Part shown: one piece after another, positions 8,097 to 16,740 of the stretch | How the letters are laid out: each line of letters opens with the position of its first letter | Numbering within the stretch: the stretch's first letter is position 1 | DNA from: Variovorax sp037204085 | Lineage (GTDB): Bacteria; Pseudomonadota; Gammaproteobacteria; Burkholderiales; Burkholderiaceae_C | Assembly: GCF_037204085.1 (NCBI RefSeq) | Contig: NZ_JBBCBW010000015.1 | Coordinates: forward strand, 1 to 64,000 | DNA: 64,000 nucleotides | Direction of reading: 5' to 3' | Notes under the pieces: generated by a model | The model's input: the letters and a program-made list of their open reading frames with translations, nothing else | Databases searched by the model: none | Told to the model about the DNA's origin: nothing | Made by a program: the position numbers and the translations under genes

Positions 8097-8648
8097 TTAC
8101 GCCACGGAGGAGGAAGGCCCACGGCCTTGCTGCGATGCCCAGGCGTCGCGGCGCGCGCGCAACACGCACGGCGTAGCCAGCAGGGCCAGCAGCCGCACCA
8201 GCGCAATCTCCTGCTGCGTCCAGCGCGCGCGCGTGCCCAGCACGTTGAAGGTGGCCACACATCGGCCGTCTTCCAGCAGCGGCACGTTCACCACCGCGCG
8301 CAGGCCCAGCGCGGCAATGAGCGCGTGGTCGTCGAACACCTCGGCCAGCGCCGTCTCGCCTTCGCCGACGAAGACCTCGGCACGCAGCAGCAGTTGCTGC
8401 GTCCAAGGCGTGAGCGTCTTGCGCTTGCGGCCGGCCACCGGGTAGGCCTGCGGGTCGGAGGACCAGAGGCGCTGCAGCTGCACTTCGCCCGGCGGATCGT
8501 CCGGGGCCGTCGCGTTCAGGTTGACCGTGAGCAGCCCCGGACCGAGCAGCGCCCGGCGCGCCGACTCGATGTGCCCCATCGCGGCATCGACCGTCGCGGC
8601 CCGCGGCAGCGCGTCGCAGAGCCGTTCGCACACTTCGACGGACAGCAC
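8097..8648 (-). CDS. GAF domain-containing protein
   Basis: A 183-residue single-domain protein. The central part (about residues 85-160, containing FDDHALIAALGLRAVVNVPL and GRCVATFNVLG) reads as a GAF ligand-binding domain, with no attached kinase, cyclase or DNA-binding domain. I propose the GTG at 8648, which follows the stop of the upstream Bug gene by one base (TGAGGTG), a translational-coupling arrangement; a longer frame to 8690 would overlap that gene. It probably senses the substrate or product of the ggt/Bug operon. The ligand is unknown. Confidence 0.75.
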   Translation of the reverse strand: MLSVEVCERLCDALPRAATVDAAMGHIESARRALLGPGLLTVNLNATAPDDPPGEVQLQRLWSSDPQAYPVAGRKRKTLTPWTQQLLLRAEVFVGEGETALAEVFDDHALIAALGLRAVVNVPLLEDGRCVATFNVLGTRARWTQQEIALVRLLALLATPCVLRARRDAWASQQGRGPSSSVA

Positions 8649-8649
8649 C

Positions 8650-9615
8650 TCAGTCAAGCTTGATCCCGAGGTCCTTGATGACCTTGCCATAGCGCTCTGT
8701 GTCCCTGCGAAGCGCAGCGGCCAACTGCTCGGGCGTGCTCTTCACCAGCTCGACGCCGATCGCGTCCATGCGGGCGCGCACTTCGGGTACCGCCAGGGCC
8801 TTGTTGATTTCGGCATTGAGCCGCGCGACCAGCTCGGCGGGCATGCCCGCGGGTCCGAATGCGGCGTACCACACGCTCATTTCGTAGCCGGGCAGCGTCT
8901 CGGCGAGGGTGGGCGTGTCGGGCAGCAGCGCGGAGCGCTTGGGCTCCGTCACGGCCAGGAGGCGCAGCTTTCCCGCCTTGACGTGCGGCAGCGTCTGGGT
9001 GCCTGCGGAGAACAGGACCTGGGTCTGGTTGCCCACCGTGTCGAGCACGGCCGGCGCACCGCCCTTGTAGGGCACATGCAGCATGTCGATGCCGGCCGCC
9101 TTCTTGAACATCTCGGCGCTCAGGTGGTTGGTGGAGCCGCCGCCGGCCGAGGCGTACGCCAGCTTGCCGGGGTTAGCCTTGGCATAGGCGATGAACTCGC
9201 GCAGGTCCTTCGCCGGCACCGAGGGGTTGACCACCATCGTGTTGATCACGTTGGCCACCAGCGCAATGGGCGTGAAGTCTTCCGCGCCCTTGAAAGGCAT
9301 GCCGGGCATCAGCGTGGGGTTCATCGCGTGCGTGCTCATCGAGCCGATCAGGAGCGTGTAGCCGTCGGGCCTGGCCTTGGCGACGAAGTTGGAGCCGATG
9401 TTGCCGGAAGCACCGACGCGGTTGTCGACCACCACCGGCTGGCCCATCGACTTGCCGAGCTGCTCGGCAATGGCGCGCGCCAGGATGTCGGTCGAGCCGC
9501 CGGCGGCCCAGGGAACGATCAGCGTGATCGGTTTTTCGGGGTAGGCGGCCAGCGCAGCCTGCGCGGCGCATGAGAGGGCCAGCAGAAGCAGGCCCCGGAA
9601 GGCACGTTGGAGCAT
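8650..9615 (-). CDS. Bug family tripartite tricarboxylate transporter substrate-binding protein
   Basis: Periplasmic binding protein of 321 residues. It has a Sec signal (MLQRAFRGLLLLALSCAAQA), then the family landmarks YPEKPITLIVPWAAGGSTD and GQPVVVDNRVGASGNIG. Bug proteins capture carboxylates or amino-acid-like solutes for TctAB-type transporters; no TctA or TctB is in the window, so this is one of the orphan Bug proteins abundant in Burkholderiales. AAGGAC before the ATG supports the start. It lies between ggt and the GAF gene in one operon, suggesting that its ligand is a gamma-glutamyl compound or a product of the hydrolase; this is inference. Confidence 0.92.
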   Translation of the reverse strand: MLQRAFRGLLLLALSCAAQAALAAYPEKPITLIVPWAAGGSTDILARAIAEQLGKSMGQPVVVDNRVGASGNIGSNFVAKARPDGYTLLIGSMSTHAMNPTLMPGMPFKGAEDFTPIALVANVINTMVVNPSVPAKDLREFIAYAKANPGKLAYASAGGGSTNHLSAEMFKKAAGIDMLHVPYKGGAPAVLDTVGNQTQVLFSAGTQTLPHVKAGKLRLLAVTEPKRSALLPDTPTLAETLPGYEMSVWYAAFGPAGMPAELVARLNAEINKALAVPEVRARMDAIGVELVKSTPEQLAAALRRDTERYGKVIKDLGIKLD

Positions 9616-9665
9616 GGTGATGTCCTTGGAACGAAGGTGAGGAAGTTGAAGCAAAGGGGCGGAAA

Positions 9666-11501
9666 TCAGCGGCCCACGGCATAGCCCTGCATGCCGCGCG
9701 GGTTGGCGCCCGCGCGCAGCACCAGCCGGCCCTGTGCGTCGTGCTCGCGGCTGCAGGCGGACATGCGGCTTTCGGACCAGGCATCGCCGACCTGCACCTG
9801 GTGGCCCATTGCGCGCAGCTGTTCGAGCGCCCCGGGGTCAAAGCGCGATTCCAGCGTGAGCGTGTTGAGCGTGGTCTGGCGCGGCCAGAAGGAGCTGGGG
9901 GCGTGCTTGACGTGCCAGGCCGGCGCATCGATGGCCTGCTGCAGGTTGAGGCCGTGCACCGCGTGGCGCAGGAAGAAGCCGACCGACCACTGGTCCTGCT
10001 GGTCGCCGCCGGGCGTTCCGAACGCCATGTAGGGCTCGCCGTCGCGCAGCGCCATCGACGGCGACAGCGTGGTGCAGGGCGCGACGCGCGGCTCGAGCGA
10101 GCTGGGCAGCCCCTCGTCGAGCCAGCTCATCTGCAGCCGCGTGTTCAGCGCGAAGCCCAGCGCCGGAATCGCGGGGCTCGAGGACAGCCAGCCGCCCGAA
10201 GGCGTGGCCGCGACCATGTTGCCGTGGCGGTCGATCACGTCGATGTGGCAGGTGTCGCCCACGAAGATCTCGCGCTCGGCCCATTCGGCGACCGGCGGCA
10301 GCGCGGCGAAGGTGGGCTCGCCGACGCCGAAGCGCGTGTCGGCCGTGCGCAGGGTTCGCGCACTCACGTCCAGGTCGGGCAGGCGCGGCGCAAGGCCGAG
10401 CGGCTCGCCGGGCCGCAGCACGTCGGACGCGCGCGCTGGATCGACCATGTCCCAGCGTTCGCGCAGGTAGGCATCCGACAACAGCGCCTGCTGCGCATCG
10501 GCGCGCGCGCCGGACGCCGCGCCATACCACGCCAGCCGGTCGGCCAAGGCCAGCTTGGCGGCTTCGGTGATGCGGTGCACGAAGCCCGCCGTGCCGGGCG
10601 CATGGTGCTCGAGCCCCGCATGGCGCAGCATGCCGATCTGCTGCAGGAAGGCCGGCCCTTGGCTCCAGAAGCCGCACTTCGCGACCGTGTAGCGGCCGAA
10701 CTGCGCCGTGAGCGGCGCCTCGGTGGCAACGCGCCATGCGGCCATGTCGTCGAAGCGCAGCAGGCCGGCATGCGCCTCGCCGCTGCTGTCGCGCACGGCT
10801 GTGCCGCGGCAGTAGCTGTCGATCTCGCGCGCCACGAACCCCTGCTGCCAGGTGCGGATTGCCGCATCGATCACGCCGGTGCGGCCGCTGCCTTCGCGCT
10901 CGGCGGTCTCGACGATGCGGCTGTAGGTGGCGGCCAGCGCCGGCAGCCGGAACAGCGAACCCGGCTGGGGCAGCTTGCCGCCGGGCAGCCACACCTCGGC
11001 CGACGAATGCCAGTGTTCGAGGAACAGGCCGCGCACGGCAAGAATTGCCTCGGCAACGCGCGGCACCAGCGGAAAGCCGTCGCGCGCATAGCCGATCGCC
11101 GGTGCCAGCACGTCGGCGAGCGGCCAGGTGCCGTGCTCACGCAGCATGGTGAGCCAGGCGGAGAACGCACCGGGCACCGTGGCCGCCAGGAGGCCAATGC
11201 CCGGCACCTGTTCGAAGCCGAGGGCGCGGAACGCCGCGGCGCTGGCCTCGGCCGGCGCGCAGCCCTGTCCGCGGACGGCATGCATGCGGCGCTCGCGTTC
11301 GCTCCACAGCAGGATCGGCGCCTCGCCGCCGGGGCCGTTGAGATGCGGCTCCACCACCTGCAGCACGAAGCCTGCGGCCACGGCGGCGTCGAAGGCGTTG
11401 CCGCCGCGCTCGAGCACGCCCATCGCGGTTTGCGAGGCCAGCCAGTGGGTCGAGGAGGCGACGCCGAAGGTGCCGACGATTTCAGGACGGGTCGTGAACA
11501 T
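9666..11501 (-). CDS. Gamma-glutamyltransferase family protein (Ntn-hydrolase)
   Basis: About 611 residues. The N-terminal half contains GNAFDAAVAAGFVLQVVEPH and GPGGEAPILLW, matching the gamma-glutamyltranspeptidase large subunit. The processing site and nucleophile Thr are in VGDTCHIDVIDRHGNM, and the small-subunit oxyanion region is represented by the short glycine motif FGTPGGDQQ. The family self-cleaves and hydrolyses or transfers gamma-glutamyl groups. No clear signal peptide is visible from the ATG chosen (11501), which is unusual because bacterial GGTs are often periplasmic; several cytoplasmic acylase relatives exist. Divergent LysR gene is the likely regulator. Confidence 0.88.
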   Translation of the reverse strand: MFTTRPEIVGTFGVASSTHWLASQTAMGVLERGGNAFDAAVAAGFVLQVVEPHLNGPGGEAPILLWSERERRMHAVRGQGCAPAEASAAAFRALGFEQVPGIGLLAATVPGAFSAWLTMLREHGTWPLADVLAPAIGYARDGFPLVPRVAEAILAVRGLFLEHWHSSAEVWLPGGKLPQPGSLFRLPALAATYSRIVETAEREGSGRTGVIDAAIRTWQQGFVAREIDSYCRGTAVRDSSGEAHAGLLRFDDMAAWRVATEAPLTAQFGRYTVAKCGFWSQGPAFLQQIGMLRHAGLEHHAPGTAGFVHRITEAAKLALADRLAWYGAASGARADAQQALLSDAYLRERWDMVDPARASDVLRPGEPLGLAPRLPDLDVSARTLRTADTRFGVGEPTFAALPPVAEWAEREIFVGDTCHIDVIDRHGNMVAATPSGGWLSSSPAIPALGFALNTRLQMSWLDEGLPSSLEPRVAPCTTLSPSMALRDGEPYMAFGTPGGDQQDQWSVGFFLRHAVHGLNLQQAIDAPAWHVKHAPSSFWPRQTTLNTLTLESRFDPGALEQLRAMGHQVQVGDAWSESRMSACSREHDAQGRLVLRAGANPRGMQGYAVGR

Positions 11502-11546
11502 CCGGCCGAGTGTAGAAATAACGAATAGCTGCTTCTGCATATTTTC

Positions 11547-11564
11547 TGATGAATGCATGCATCA
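11547..11564. promoter_or_regulatory. 18-bp near-perfect palindrome in the ggt-lysR gap
   Basis: TGATGAATGCATGCATCA pairs in eight of nine positions and lies in the 93-bp divergent gap between ggt and the LysR gene, 30 bases before the latter's start. Its position suits an operator shared by both promoters. The surrounding sequence is distinctly AT-rich compared with the genes. Confidence 0.5.
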
Positions 11565-11594
11565 ACTGCTATACCCCTCGCATAGGATGGCGGC

Positions 11595-12530
11595 ATGCCG
11601 GCGCCGACACTGCAACACCTCACGCCGCGGCTCAAGCTGCGCCACTTCGCCCTTCTCGCGGAGCTCGAGCGCCAGCGCTCGGTCAGCCGCGCGGCGCAGC
11701 ATCTCGGCCTGAGCCAGCCCACCGTTACCCGCGCGCTGGGCGAGATCGAGAACATCTTCATGACGCCGCTGTTCACCCGCGGCCGGCGTGGGCTGGAGCC
11801 CACGGCCGCGGGCCTGCTGGTGCTGGCACGGGCGCGGGTTGCGCTGGCCGATGCGCAATCGCTGGGCCAGGACCTGGCGGCGCTCGGCACGGGGCTGCAG
11901 GGGCGGCTGCGCATCGGCGTCATTCCCTTTCTTTCGCGCGTCACCCAGGACGCCCTCTGGCAGCATCTGCTCGCGGTGCGGCCGCGCCTGGGCTTCGTGG
12001 TCGAAGAGGCCACCACCCATGCGCTCGTGCAGGCCGTGCAGGCACGCACGCTGGACTGCGCGATCTGCCGCTTCACGCCGGCCAGCGCCGAAGCCGGGCT
12101 GGCACAGCAGTTTCTCTACAAGCAGGAGCCGCGCCTCGTGGTGTCGCGCACAGCCGCCCAACGGCTGTTGCGGCGCGGACTGGACTGGGAGGCCTTCGTA
12201 TCCCTGCACTGGATCTTCCCTCCGGCGGACACGCCGATCCGCCAGATGATCCATTCGATCTTCGCCTCGGCCGGGCAACCGGTGCCGGTGCCCCTGCTGG
12301 AGGCCTACGCGCACAAGACGCTGGCATCGGTGCTGCGGCACATGCCCGACGCGATCACCATCCTGCCCGACGACATTGCGCAGGAGGTGGCCGATGCGAG
12401 TGGCGCCCGCGTGATGCCCCAGCGCCTGCAGTGGAACCTGCCGCCCGTGGGCGTGGTGCGGCTGCAGGACGCGGCCAACGCGACCACCGTGGATGCAATG
12501 ACCGAAGCGCTTCGCAGCGCGCGGCCCTAG
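11595..12530 (+). CDS. LysR family transcriptional regulator
   Basis: A 311-residue LysR regulator. The helix-turn-helix is at about residues 17-75 (RHFALLAELERQRSVSRAAQ, LSQPTVTRALGEIE) and the effector domain starts with LQGRLRIGVIPFLS. The effector-domain layout is close to the GbpR/CbbR-like subgroup often linked to aromatic or sugar catabolism. It is divergent from ggt with a palindrome between, so it probably controls the ggt-Bug-GAF operon. Its stop overlaps the convergent AraC gene by four bases. Confidence 0.92.
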   Translation: MPAPTLQHLTPRLKLRHFALLAELERQRSVSRAAQHLGLSQPTVTRALGEIENIFMTPLFTRGRRGLEPTAAGLLVLARARVALADAQSLGQDLAALGTGLQGRLRIGVIPFLSRVTQDALWQHLLAVRPRLGFVVEEATTHALVQAVQARTLDCAICRFTPASAEAGLAQQFLYKQEPRLVVSRTAAQRLLRRGLDWEAFVSLHWIFPPADTPIRQMIHSIFASAGQPVPVPLLEAYAHKTLASVLRHMPDAITILPDDIAQEVADASGARVMPQRLQWNLPPVGVVRLQDAANATTVDAMTEALRSARP

Positions 12531-13480
12531 CGGCTGGAAAGCTCCTGCGTGGCCATCGGCCCTGCCGCCTTGGCCAGCCCGGCATCGGCCTGGCTGCGGA
12601 ACTGCCTCGGCGTGACGCCGTTGTGCAACCTGAAGCGGCGGCTGAAGTACACGGCGTCGCCAAAGCCGCACTGCCGCGCGATGTCCGCGATGCGGGCGTT
12701 CGAGGTGAGCAGCAGTTCCTTCGCGCGCTCCAGGCGGCGTTCGGTGACGAGTTCGGTAAAGGTGCGATGGGTCTGCTTCTTGAGCAGATGCGCGAGATAG
12801 TTGGGCGACAGCATGGCCGCCGCCGCGGCATCGTTGAGCGACGTCTCCTCGCCCAGGTGCTCGCGCACGTAGCGCATCACGCGCTGGAGCGCATCGCGGC
12901 TCGAGCTGCGGCCGCTCTGCAGCGCGGCCTGCGCCAGCAGCTGCGCCTCGTGCCGGTCGCAGGCCAGTCCCATCAGCTGCAGCAGAATGCCGCGGATCGC
13001 GCCCACGCTGCCGAAGCGCCGCTCGCGGTTCAGCGCGTCAAGCTCTTCGAGCCACCCGAGGATGCGCGCGAAATCGGCGTCGCCGAAATGAAAGTCCACG
13101 TACTCCTGGAACAGGAAGGGCGCGAGCTCGGGCTGGCGCGACACGGGCACCTCTTCAAGATCGAGCGCCTCGACCGGCAGCTCGGGCCAGAGAAAGCCCT
13201 GGTCGAAATTCACGATGGCATAGCGCGCACCCGGCGGATGCGGCACCACGTGCACGCGGTAAGGCAGCACAAAGCTCAAGTGCCCGGCAGTAAACGGGCG
13301 CACCGCGCCGCCCACCACCTGCTGCGAGCCGCCATGAATGCTGACCTGGATCTGGAAATACTCGTGCCGGTGCGGCCGTGCCAGCACGTCCCGCGCGCCT
13401 TCGAAGCGAATGTCGAAGTCGAGGTGGTTCGCGCGCTCCTGCATGCCGTAGAGGCGAAGGCTGGATTGAGGGGCCGACAT
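12527..13480 (-). CDS. AraC family transcriptional regulator
   Basis: A 317-residue regulator with an N-terminal cupin-type arm (RPHRHEYFQIQVSIHGG, typical His-rich sensing strand) and a C-terminal double helix-turn-helix from about residue 205 (SLNDAAAAAMLSPNYLAHLL, then IADIARQCGFGDAVYFSRRF). The ATG at 13480 was chosen because the conserved domain begins shortly after; an upstream extension to 13627 is low-complexity and basic. It is divergent from the Tat-signal FAH protein, with 168 bases between, and may regulate it. Effector unknown. Confidence 0.9.
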   Translation of the reverse strand: MSAPQSSLRLYGMQERANHLDFDIRFEGARDVLARPHRHEYFQIQVSIHGGSQQVVGGAVRPFTAGHLSFVLPYRVHVVPHPPGARYAIVNFDQGFLWPELPVEALDLEEVPVSRQPELAPFLFQEYVDFHFGDADFARILGWLEELDALNRERRFGSVGAIRGILLQLMGLACDRHEAQLLAQAALQSGRSSSRDALQRVMRYVREHLGEETSLNDAAAAAMLSPNYLAHLLKKQTHRTFTELVTERRLERAKELLLTSNARIADIARQCGFGDAVYFSRRFRLHNGVTPRQFRSQADAGLAKAAGPMATQELSSR

Positions 13481-13648
13481 GGCGCGATGGTAAGCCTTCG
13501 CCCCGGGGCTGCCGAGCGGCGGCGGTGTTGCTTGCGTCCTGTTTTTGCGTAGATGCGTGCGGTAGCGCCGCGGCAGCGCGCTCCAGAATGAGCCGGCCGG
13601 CCTCGACCGGCTTTCATCGCTCACCAAAAGATCCAGGAGACAAAGATC

Positions 13649-14440
13649 ATGTCCAGTTCACGACGCGGCCTGCTGGCCGGCTCTGCCGCCATGGCGGCCG
13701 GCGCAGTTGCCGGTTGCGCCCTGCCGGCCGGCGCATCGCGCGCGCCGCAAACACCCTTCACCGTCGCGCAGACCACGGTTCCGATCGTCGGCAGCGAGCA
13801 GACGTTTCCGGTGCGGCGCATCTACTGCATCGGCCGCAACTATGCGGCGCACGCGCGCGAAATGGGCTCCGACCCGACCCGCGAGCCGCCGTTCTTCTTC
13901 CAGAAGCCGGCGGATGCGATCCAGGTCGTGATGCCTGGCACCGTGGCCGACCATCCGTACCCGACGCTCACCAAGAACTACCACTACGAGGTGGAGCTGG
14001 TCGTCGCCCTTGCCAAGGGCGGCCGCAACGTCGCGCCCGCGGATGCGCTGGGCCTGGTCTACGGGTATTCGCTCGGCCTGGACATGACCCGCCGCGACCT
14101 GCAGCGCGAAATGGGCGACCAGAAGAAGCCCTGGGAAATCGGCAAGAGTTTCGACCATTCGGCGCCCATCGGCCCGATTCATCCGGTGGCCAAGGTCGGG
14201 CACTACACCGATGGGTCGATCTGGCTCAAGGTGAACGGCCAGACCAAGCAGAACGCCACGCTCAAGCACATGATCTGGTCGGTGGCCGAGCAGATCAGCC
14301 GCCTGTCGCAGGCTTTCGAATTGATGCCCGGCGACATCATCTATTCGGGCACGCCGGAAAACGTGGGCCCGGTGGTGCGCGGCGACGTGATCGAGATCCA
14401 CATCGACGGGCTGCCGAACCTTTCGGTTCGTATCGTCTGA
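13649..14440 (+). CDS. Fumarylacetoacetate hydrolase family protein with Tat lipoprotein-like signal
   Basis: A 263-residue FAH-fold enzyme. The catalytic body has the Y-x-E-x-E metal-binding strand (NYHYEVELVVAL), the Asp ligand in GLDMTRRDLQ, the KSFDHSAPIGP loop and the C-terminal GDIIYSGTPENVG, so the metal site looks intact. The N terminus is odd for the family: MSSSRRGLLAGSAAMAAG is a twin-arginine signal and is followed by VAGC, which fits a lipobox. FAH-fold proteins are normally cytosolic, cleaving C-C bonds or decarboxylating 2-oxo acids. Export is a prediction from sequence. Divergent AraC regulator upstream. Confidence 0.88.
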   Translation: MSSSRRGLLAGSAAMAAGAVAGCALPAGASRAPQTPFTVAQTTVPIVGSEQTFPVRRIYCIGRNYAAHAREMGSDPTREPPFFFQKPADAIQVVMPGTVADHPYPTLTKNYHYEVELVVALAKGGRNVAPADALGLVYGYSLGLDMTRRDLQREMGDQKKPWEIGKSFDHSAPIGPIHPVAKVGHYTDGSIWLKVNGQTKQNATLKHMIWSVAEQISRLSQAFELMPGDIIYSGTPENVGPVVRGDVIEIHIDGLPNLSVRIV

Positions 14441-14462
14441 GCGAGGAAGGCGGCCGTCGGCC

Positions 14463-15833
14463 TCAGCTGCCGGCCACCTTCATGCGGTTGATCAGGACCG
14501 AGCCCGTGGTCTTGGCGCCGAACGTGTAGGCATCAGCGCCGATGGCCTCGATGCCCATCAGCATGTCTTTCAGGTTGCCGGCAATGGTGATCTCCTGCAC
14601 CGGAAAGGCGATGCGCCCCTTCTCGACCCAGAAGCCGCTCGCGCCGCGCGAATAGTCGCCGGTCACGTAGTTCACGCCCTGCCCCATCAGCTCGATCACG
14701 AAGAGGCCCGTGCCGAGCTTGGCGAGCATGGCGTCGAGGTCGTCTCCGGCCTTGGTGAGGCGCGAGCTCAGCGTCAGGTTGTGCGAGCCGCCCGCGTTGC
14801 CGGTGGTCTTCATGCCGAGCTTCCGGGCCGAATATGTCGACAGGAAGTAGCCTTCGAGCCGGCCGGCATCCACCACCTTGCGCGCACGGGTAATCACGCC
14901 TTCGTCGTCGAACGGCGAGCTGCCCTTGCCGCGCGGAATGTGCGGGTCTTCGGCCACGTCGACGTGCTTGGGCAGCACCGGCTTGCCGAGCGAATCGAGC
15001 AGGAAGGTGCTCTTGCGGTACAGCGCCCCGCCGCTCACGGCCTGCACCAGCCCGCCCAAAAGGCCCACAGCCAGCGGGGACTCGAAAAGCACCGGGCATT
15101 CGGTCGTCTTGATCTTGCGCGACTTGAGCCGGCTCAGCGCCCGCTCTGCGGCGTAGCGGCCCACGGCTTGCGGGCTGGCCAGTTCGTCGGCCGAGCGCAT
15201 GGAGCTGTACCAGGAGTCGCGCTGCATGTCGTCGCCCTTGCCGGCGATGGGCGCAACCGAAATCGAATGCCGCGAACTGGCGTAGCCGCCGCGAAAACCG
15301 TGCGTGTGGGCGCTGAAAAAGTGGCTCTGCTGAGCCGAAACGCCCGCGCCTTCGCTGTTGGTGATGCGCTTGTCGGTCGAAAGCGCCGCGGCTTCGCATT
15401 CCAACGCCAGCTTGGCAGCCTGCTCGCTCGTCACGTCCCAGGGGTGGAACAGGTCGAGTTCGGGGTGCTCCTTGGCAATGTCTTCCTCGTCGGGAAGGCC
15501 GCTGACCGGGTCTTCGGCCGTGAAGCGGGCAATGTCGTAGGCCGCCTGCACGGTCTGGGCAATGGCCGCCTCGGAAAAGTCGGAGGTGCTGGCGTTGCCG
15601 CGGCGGTGGCCCACGTACACCGTGATGCCCAGCGACTTGTCGCGGTTGCGCTCGACGTTTTCGAGCTCGCCCTTGCGGACCGAGACACTGAGGCCGCAGC
15701 CCTCGGAGGCCTCGGCGCCGGCATCGGTGGCACCGAGCTTTTTGGCGTGGGCCAGGGCCGTGTCGACCAGGTTTTCGAAGAAGGAGCGGCTGTAGGCGAA
15801 GCCGGAATCGGCGCGCGAGGAAGATGTCGTCAT
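14463..15833 (-). CDS. pmbA: Metalloprotease subunit PmbA/TldE
   Basis: A 456-residue member of the TldD/PmbA family. Landmarks are AEASEGCGLSVSVRKGELE near the N terminus and GNAGGSHNLTLSS, GLFVIELMGQGVNYVTGDYS and GASGFWVEKGRIAFPVQEIT near the C terminus. With TldD it forms a heterodimeric protease known for processing unstructured peptides such as microcin B17 and the CcdA antitoxin; PmbA is the non-catalytic partner. tldD is not in the window. The start at MTTSSS avoids an upstream extension overlapping the promoter region of darP, which is divergent. Confidence 0.94.
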   Translation of the reverse strand: MTTSSSRADSGFAYSRSFFENLVDTALAHAKKLGATDAGAEASEGCGLSVSVRKGELENVERNRDKSLGITVYVGHRRGNASTSDFSEAAIAQTVQAAYDIARFTAEDPVSGLPDEEDIAKEHPELDLFHPWDVTSEQAAKLALECEAAALSTDKRITNSEGAGVSAQQSHFFSAHTHGFRGGYASSRHSISVAPIAGKGDDMQRDSWYSSMRSADELASPQAVGRYAAERALSRLKSRKIKTTECPVLFESPLAVGLLGGLVQAVSGGALYRKSTFLLDSLGKPVLPKHVDVAEDPHIPRGKGSSPFDDEGVITRARKVVDAGRLEGYFLSTYSARKLGMKTTGNAGGSHNLTLSSRLTKAGDDLDAMLAKLGTGLFVIELMGQGVNYVTGDYSRGASGFWVEKGRIAFPVQEITIAGNLKDMLMGIEAIGADAYTFGAKTTGSVLINRMKVAGS

Positions 15834-15937
15834 GTGGTGGCTATGATACTTGCGCCTCCTATTTTCCGTTTTCCCCGGCTTGCCCCTCTGCATTGCACGC
15901 GTTGCAACGCTGCACGGGGCGGCCCAGAATCCACCCC

Positions 15938-16594
15938 ATGTCCCGCAAACCCAAAAAAGGCTATTTCGTCCGTGGCCAGTTCGTTGCCGAAGGCAGCGAG
16001 CTCGACCTGGAGCTCAAACGCGAGCTCAAGGGCACCGACGAAGCCAGCCGTACCGACCTGAAGCGCGAAAGCGACGAACTGCAAAAGCTCGGCACCGAAC
16101 TGCTCGGCCTGCGCGCCGGCCTGTTCGACGCGCTGCCGCTGGACGAAAAGCTGATCGACGCCGTGGCCGAGGCCAAGCGCATCACCAATTTCGAAGGCAA
16201 GCGCCGCCAGATGCAGTTCATCGGCAAGCTGATGCGCAAGCTCGAACCCGAGGTGCTGGAGGCCGTGAAGCAGGCCCTGGCCGAGCAGAACACCGTGCCG
16301 GCAGCCGAGGCCGCGGCGCTGCACGAGGCCGAGCGCTGGCGCGACCGGCTGATTGCCGACGACGACGCGCTCGGTGGCTGGATCGAAACCCATCCCGGCA
16401 CCGATTCGCAGCAGCTGCGCGCATTGGTGCGCCAGGCCCGCAAGGACCTGAAGGCAGGCCCGCCCGGCGAAGCGCCGCGCCAGGGCAAGGCTTATCGCGA
16501 GATCTTTCAGCTGGTGCGCGCGGAGTTGGCGGTGCATGGTGGGGCGGACCATGCGGCCGCTGCTGCCGCGCAAGACCGGGAAGACGACGCATGA
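15938..16594 (+). CDS. darP: Ribosome biogenesis factor DarP (YjgA, DUF615)
   Basis: A 218-residue, highly charged helical protein that matches the DUF615/YjgA family. Key stretches are SRKPKKGYFVRGQFVAEGSE, FEGKRRQMQFIGKLMRKL and the Arg-rich C-terminal ALVRQARKDLK. In E. coli the protein associates with late 50S precursors and helps maturation around the peptidyl-transferase centre. The start was fixed by the conserved SRKPKKG segment; upstream codons in frame show no homology. The divergent neighbour pmbA is also its classical neighbour in proteobacteria. Confidence 0.94.
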   Translation: MSRKPKKGYFVRGQFVAEGSELDLELKRELKGTDEASRTDLKRESDELQKLGTELLGLRAGLFDALPLDEKLIDAVAEAKRITNFEGKRRQMQFIGKLMRKLEPEVLEAVKQALAEQNTVPAAEAAALHEAERWRDRLIADDDALGGWIETHPGTDSQQLRALVRQARKDLKAGPPGEAPRQGKAYREIFQLVRAELAVHGGADHAAAAAAQDREDDA

Positions 16595-16610
16595 ACGTCC
16601 TGTCTTTTGA

Positions 16611-16732
16611 CTCTCCCCCTCTCCCGCTTGCGGGAGAGGGTTGGGGTGAGGGTCGACAGCCTGGCCACACGCACGCTCCTTCCACCTTCAGAAGCCCTCA
16701 CCCCAGCCCTCTCCCGCAAGCGGGAGAGGGAG
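16611..16732. repeat. Nested inverted-repeat element (REP/MITE-like) between darP and mogA
   Basis: About 122 bp bounded by two long inverted arms: 16613-16652 and 16695-16732 are near-perfect reverse complements of the CCCTCTCCCGC...GCGGGAGAGGG, CCCTCACCCC type. Each arm is itself a hairpin (CTCTCCCGCTTGCGGGAGAG). The centre (about 40 bp) is not repeated. This is the widely dispersed proteobacterial intergenic repeat; it has no coding capacity and may act as a transcript-end or stability hairpin. Copy number in the genome cannot be seen here. Confidence 0.8.
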
Positions 16733-16740
16733 CAAGAGGC

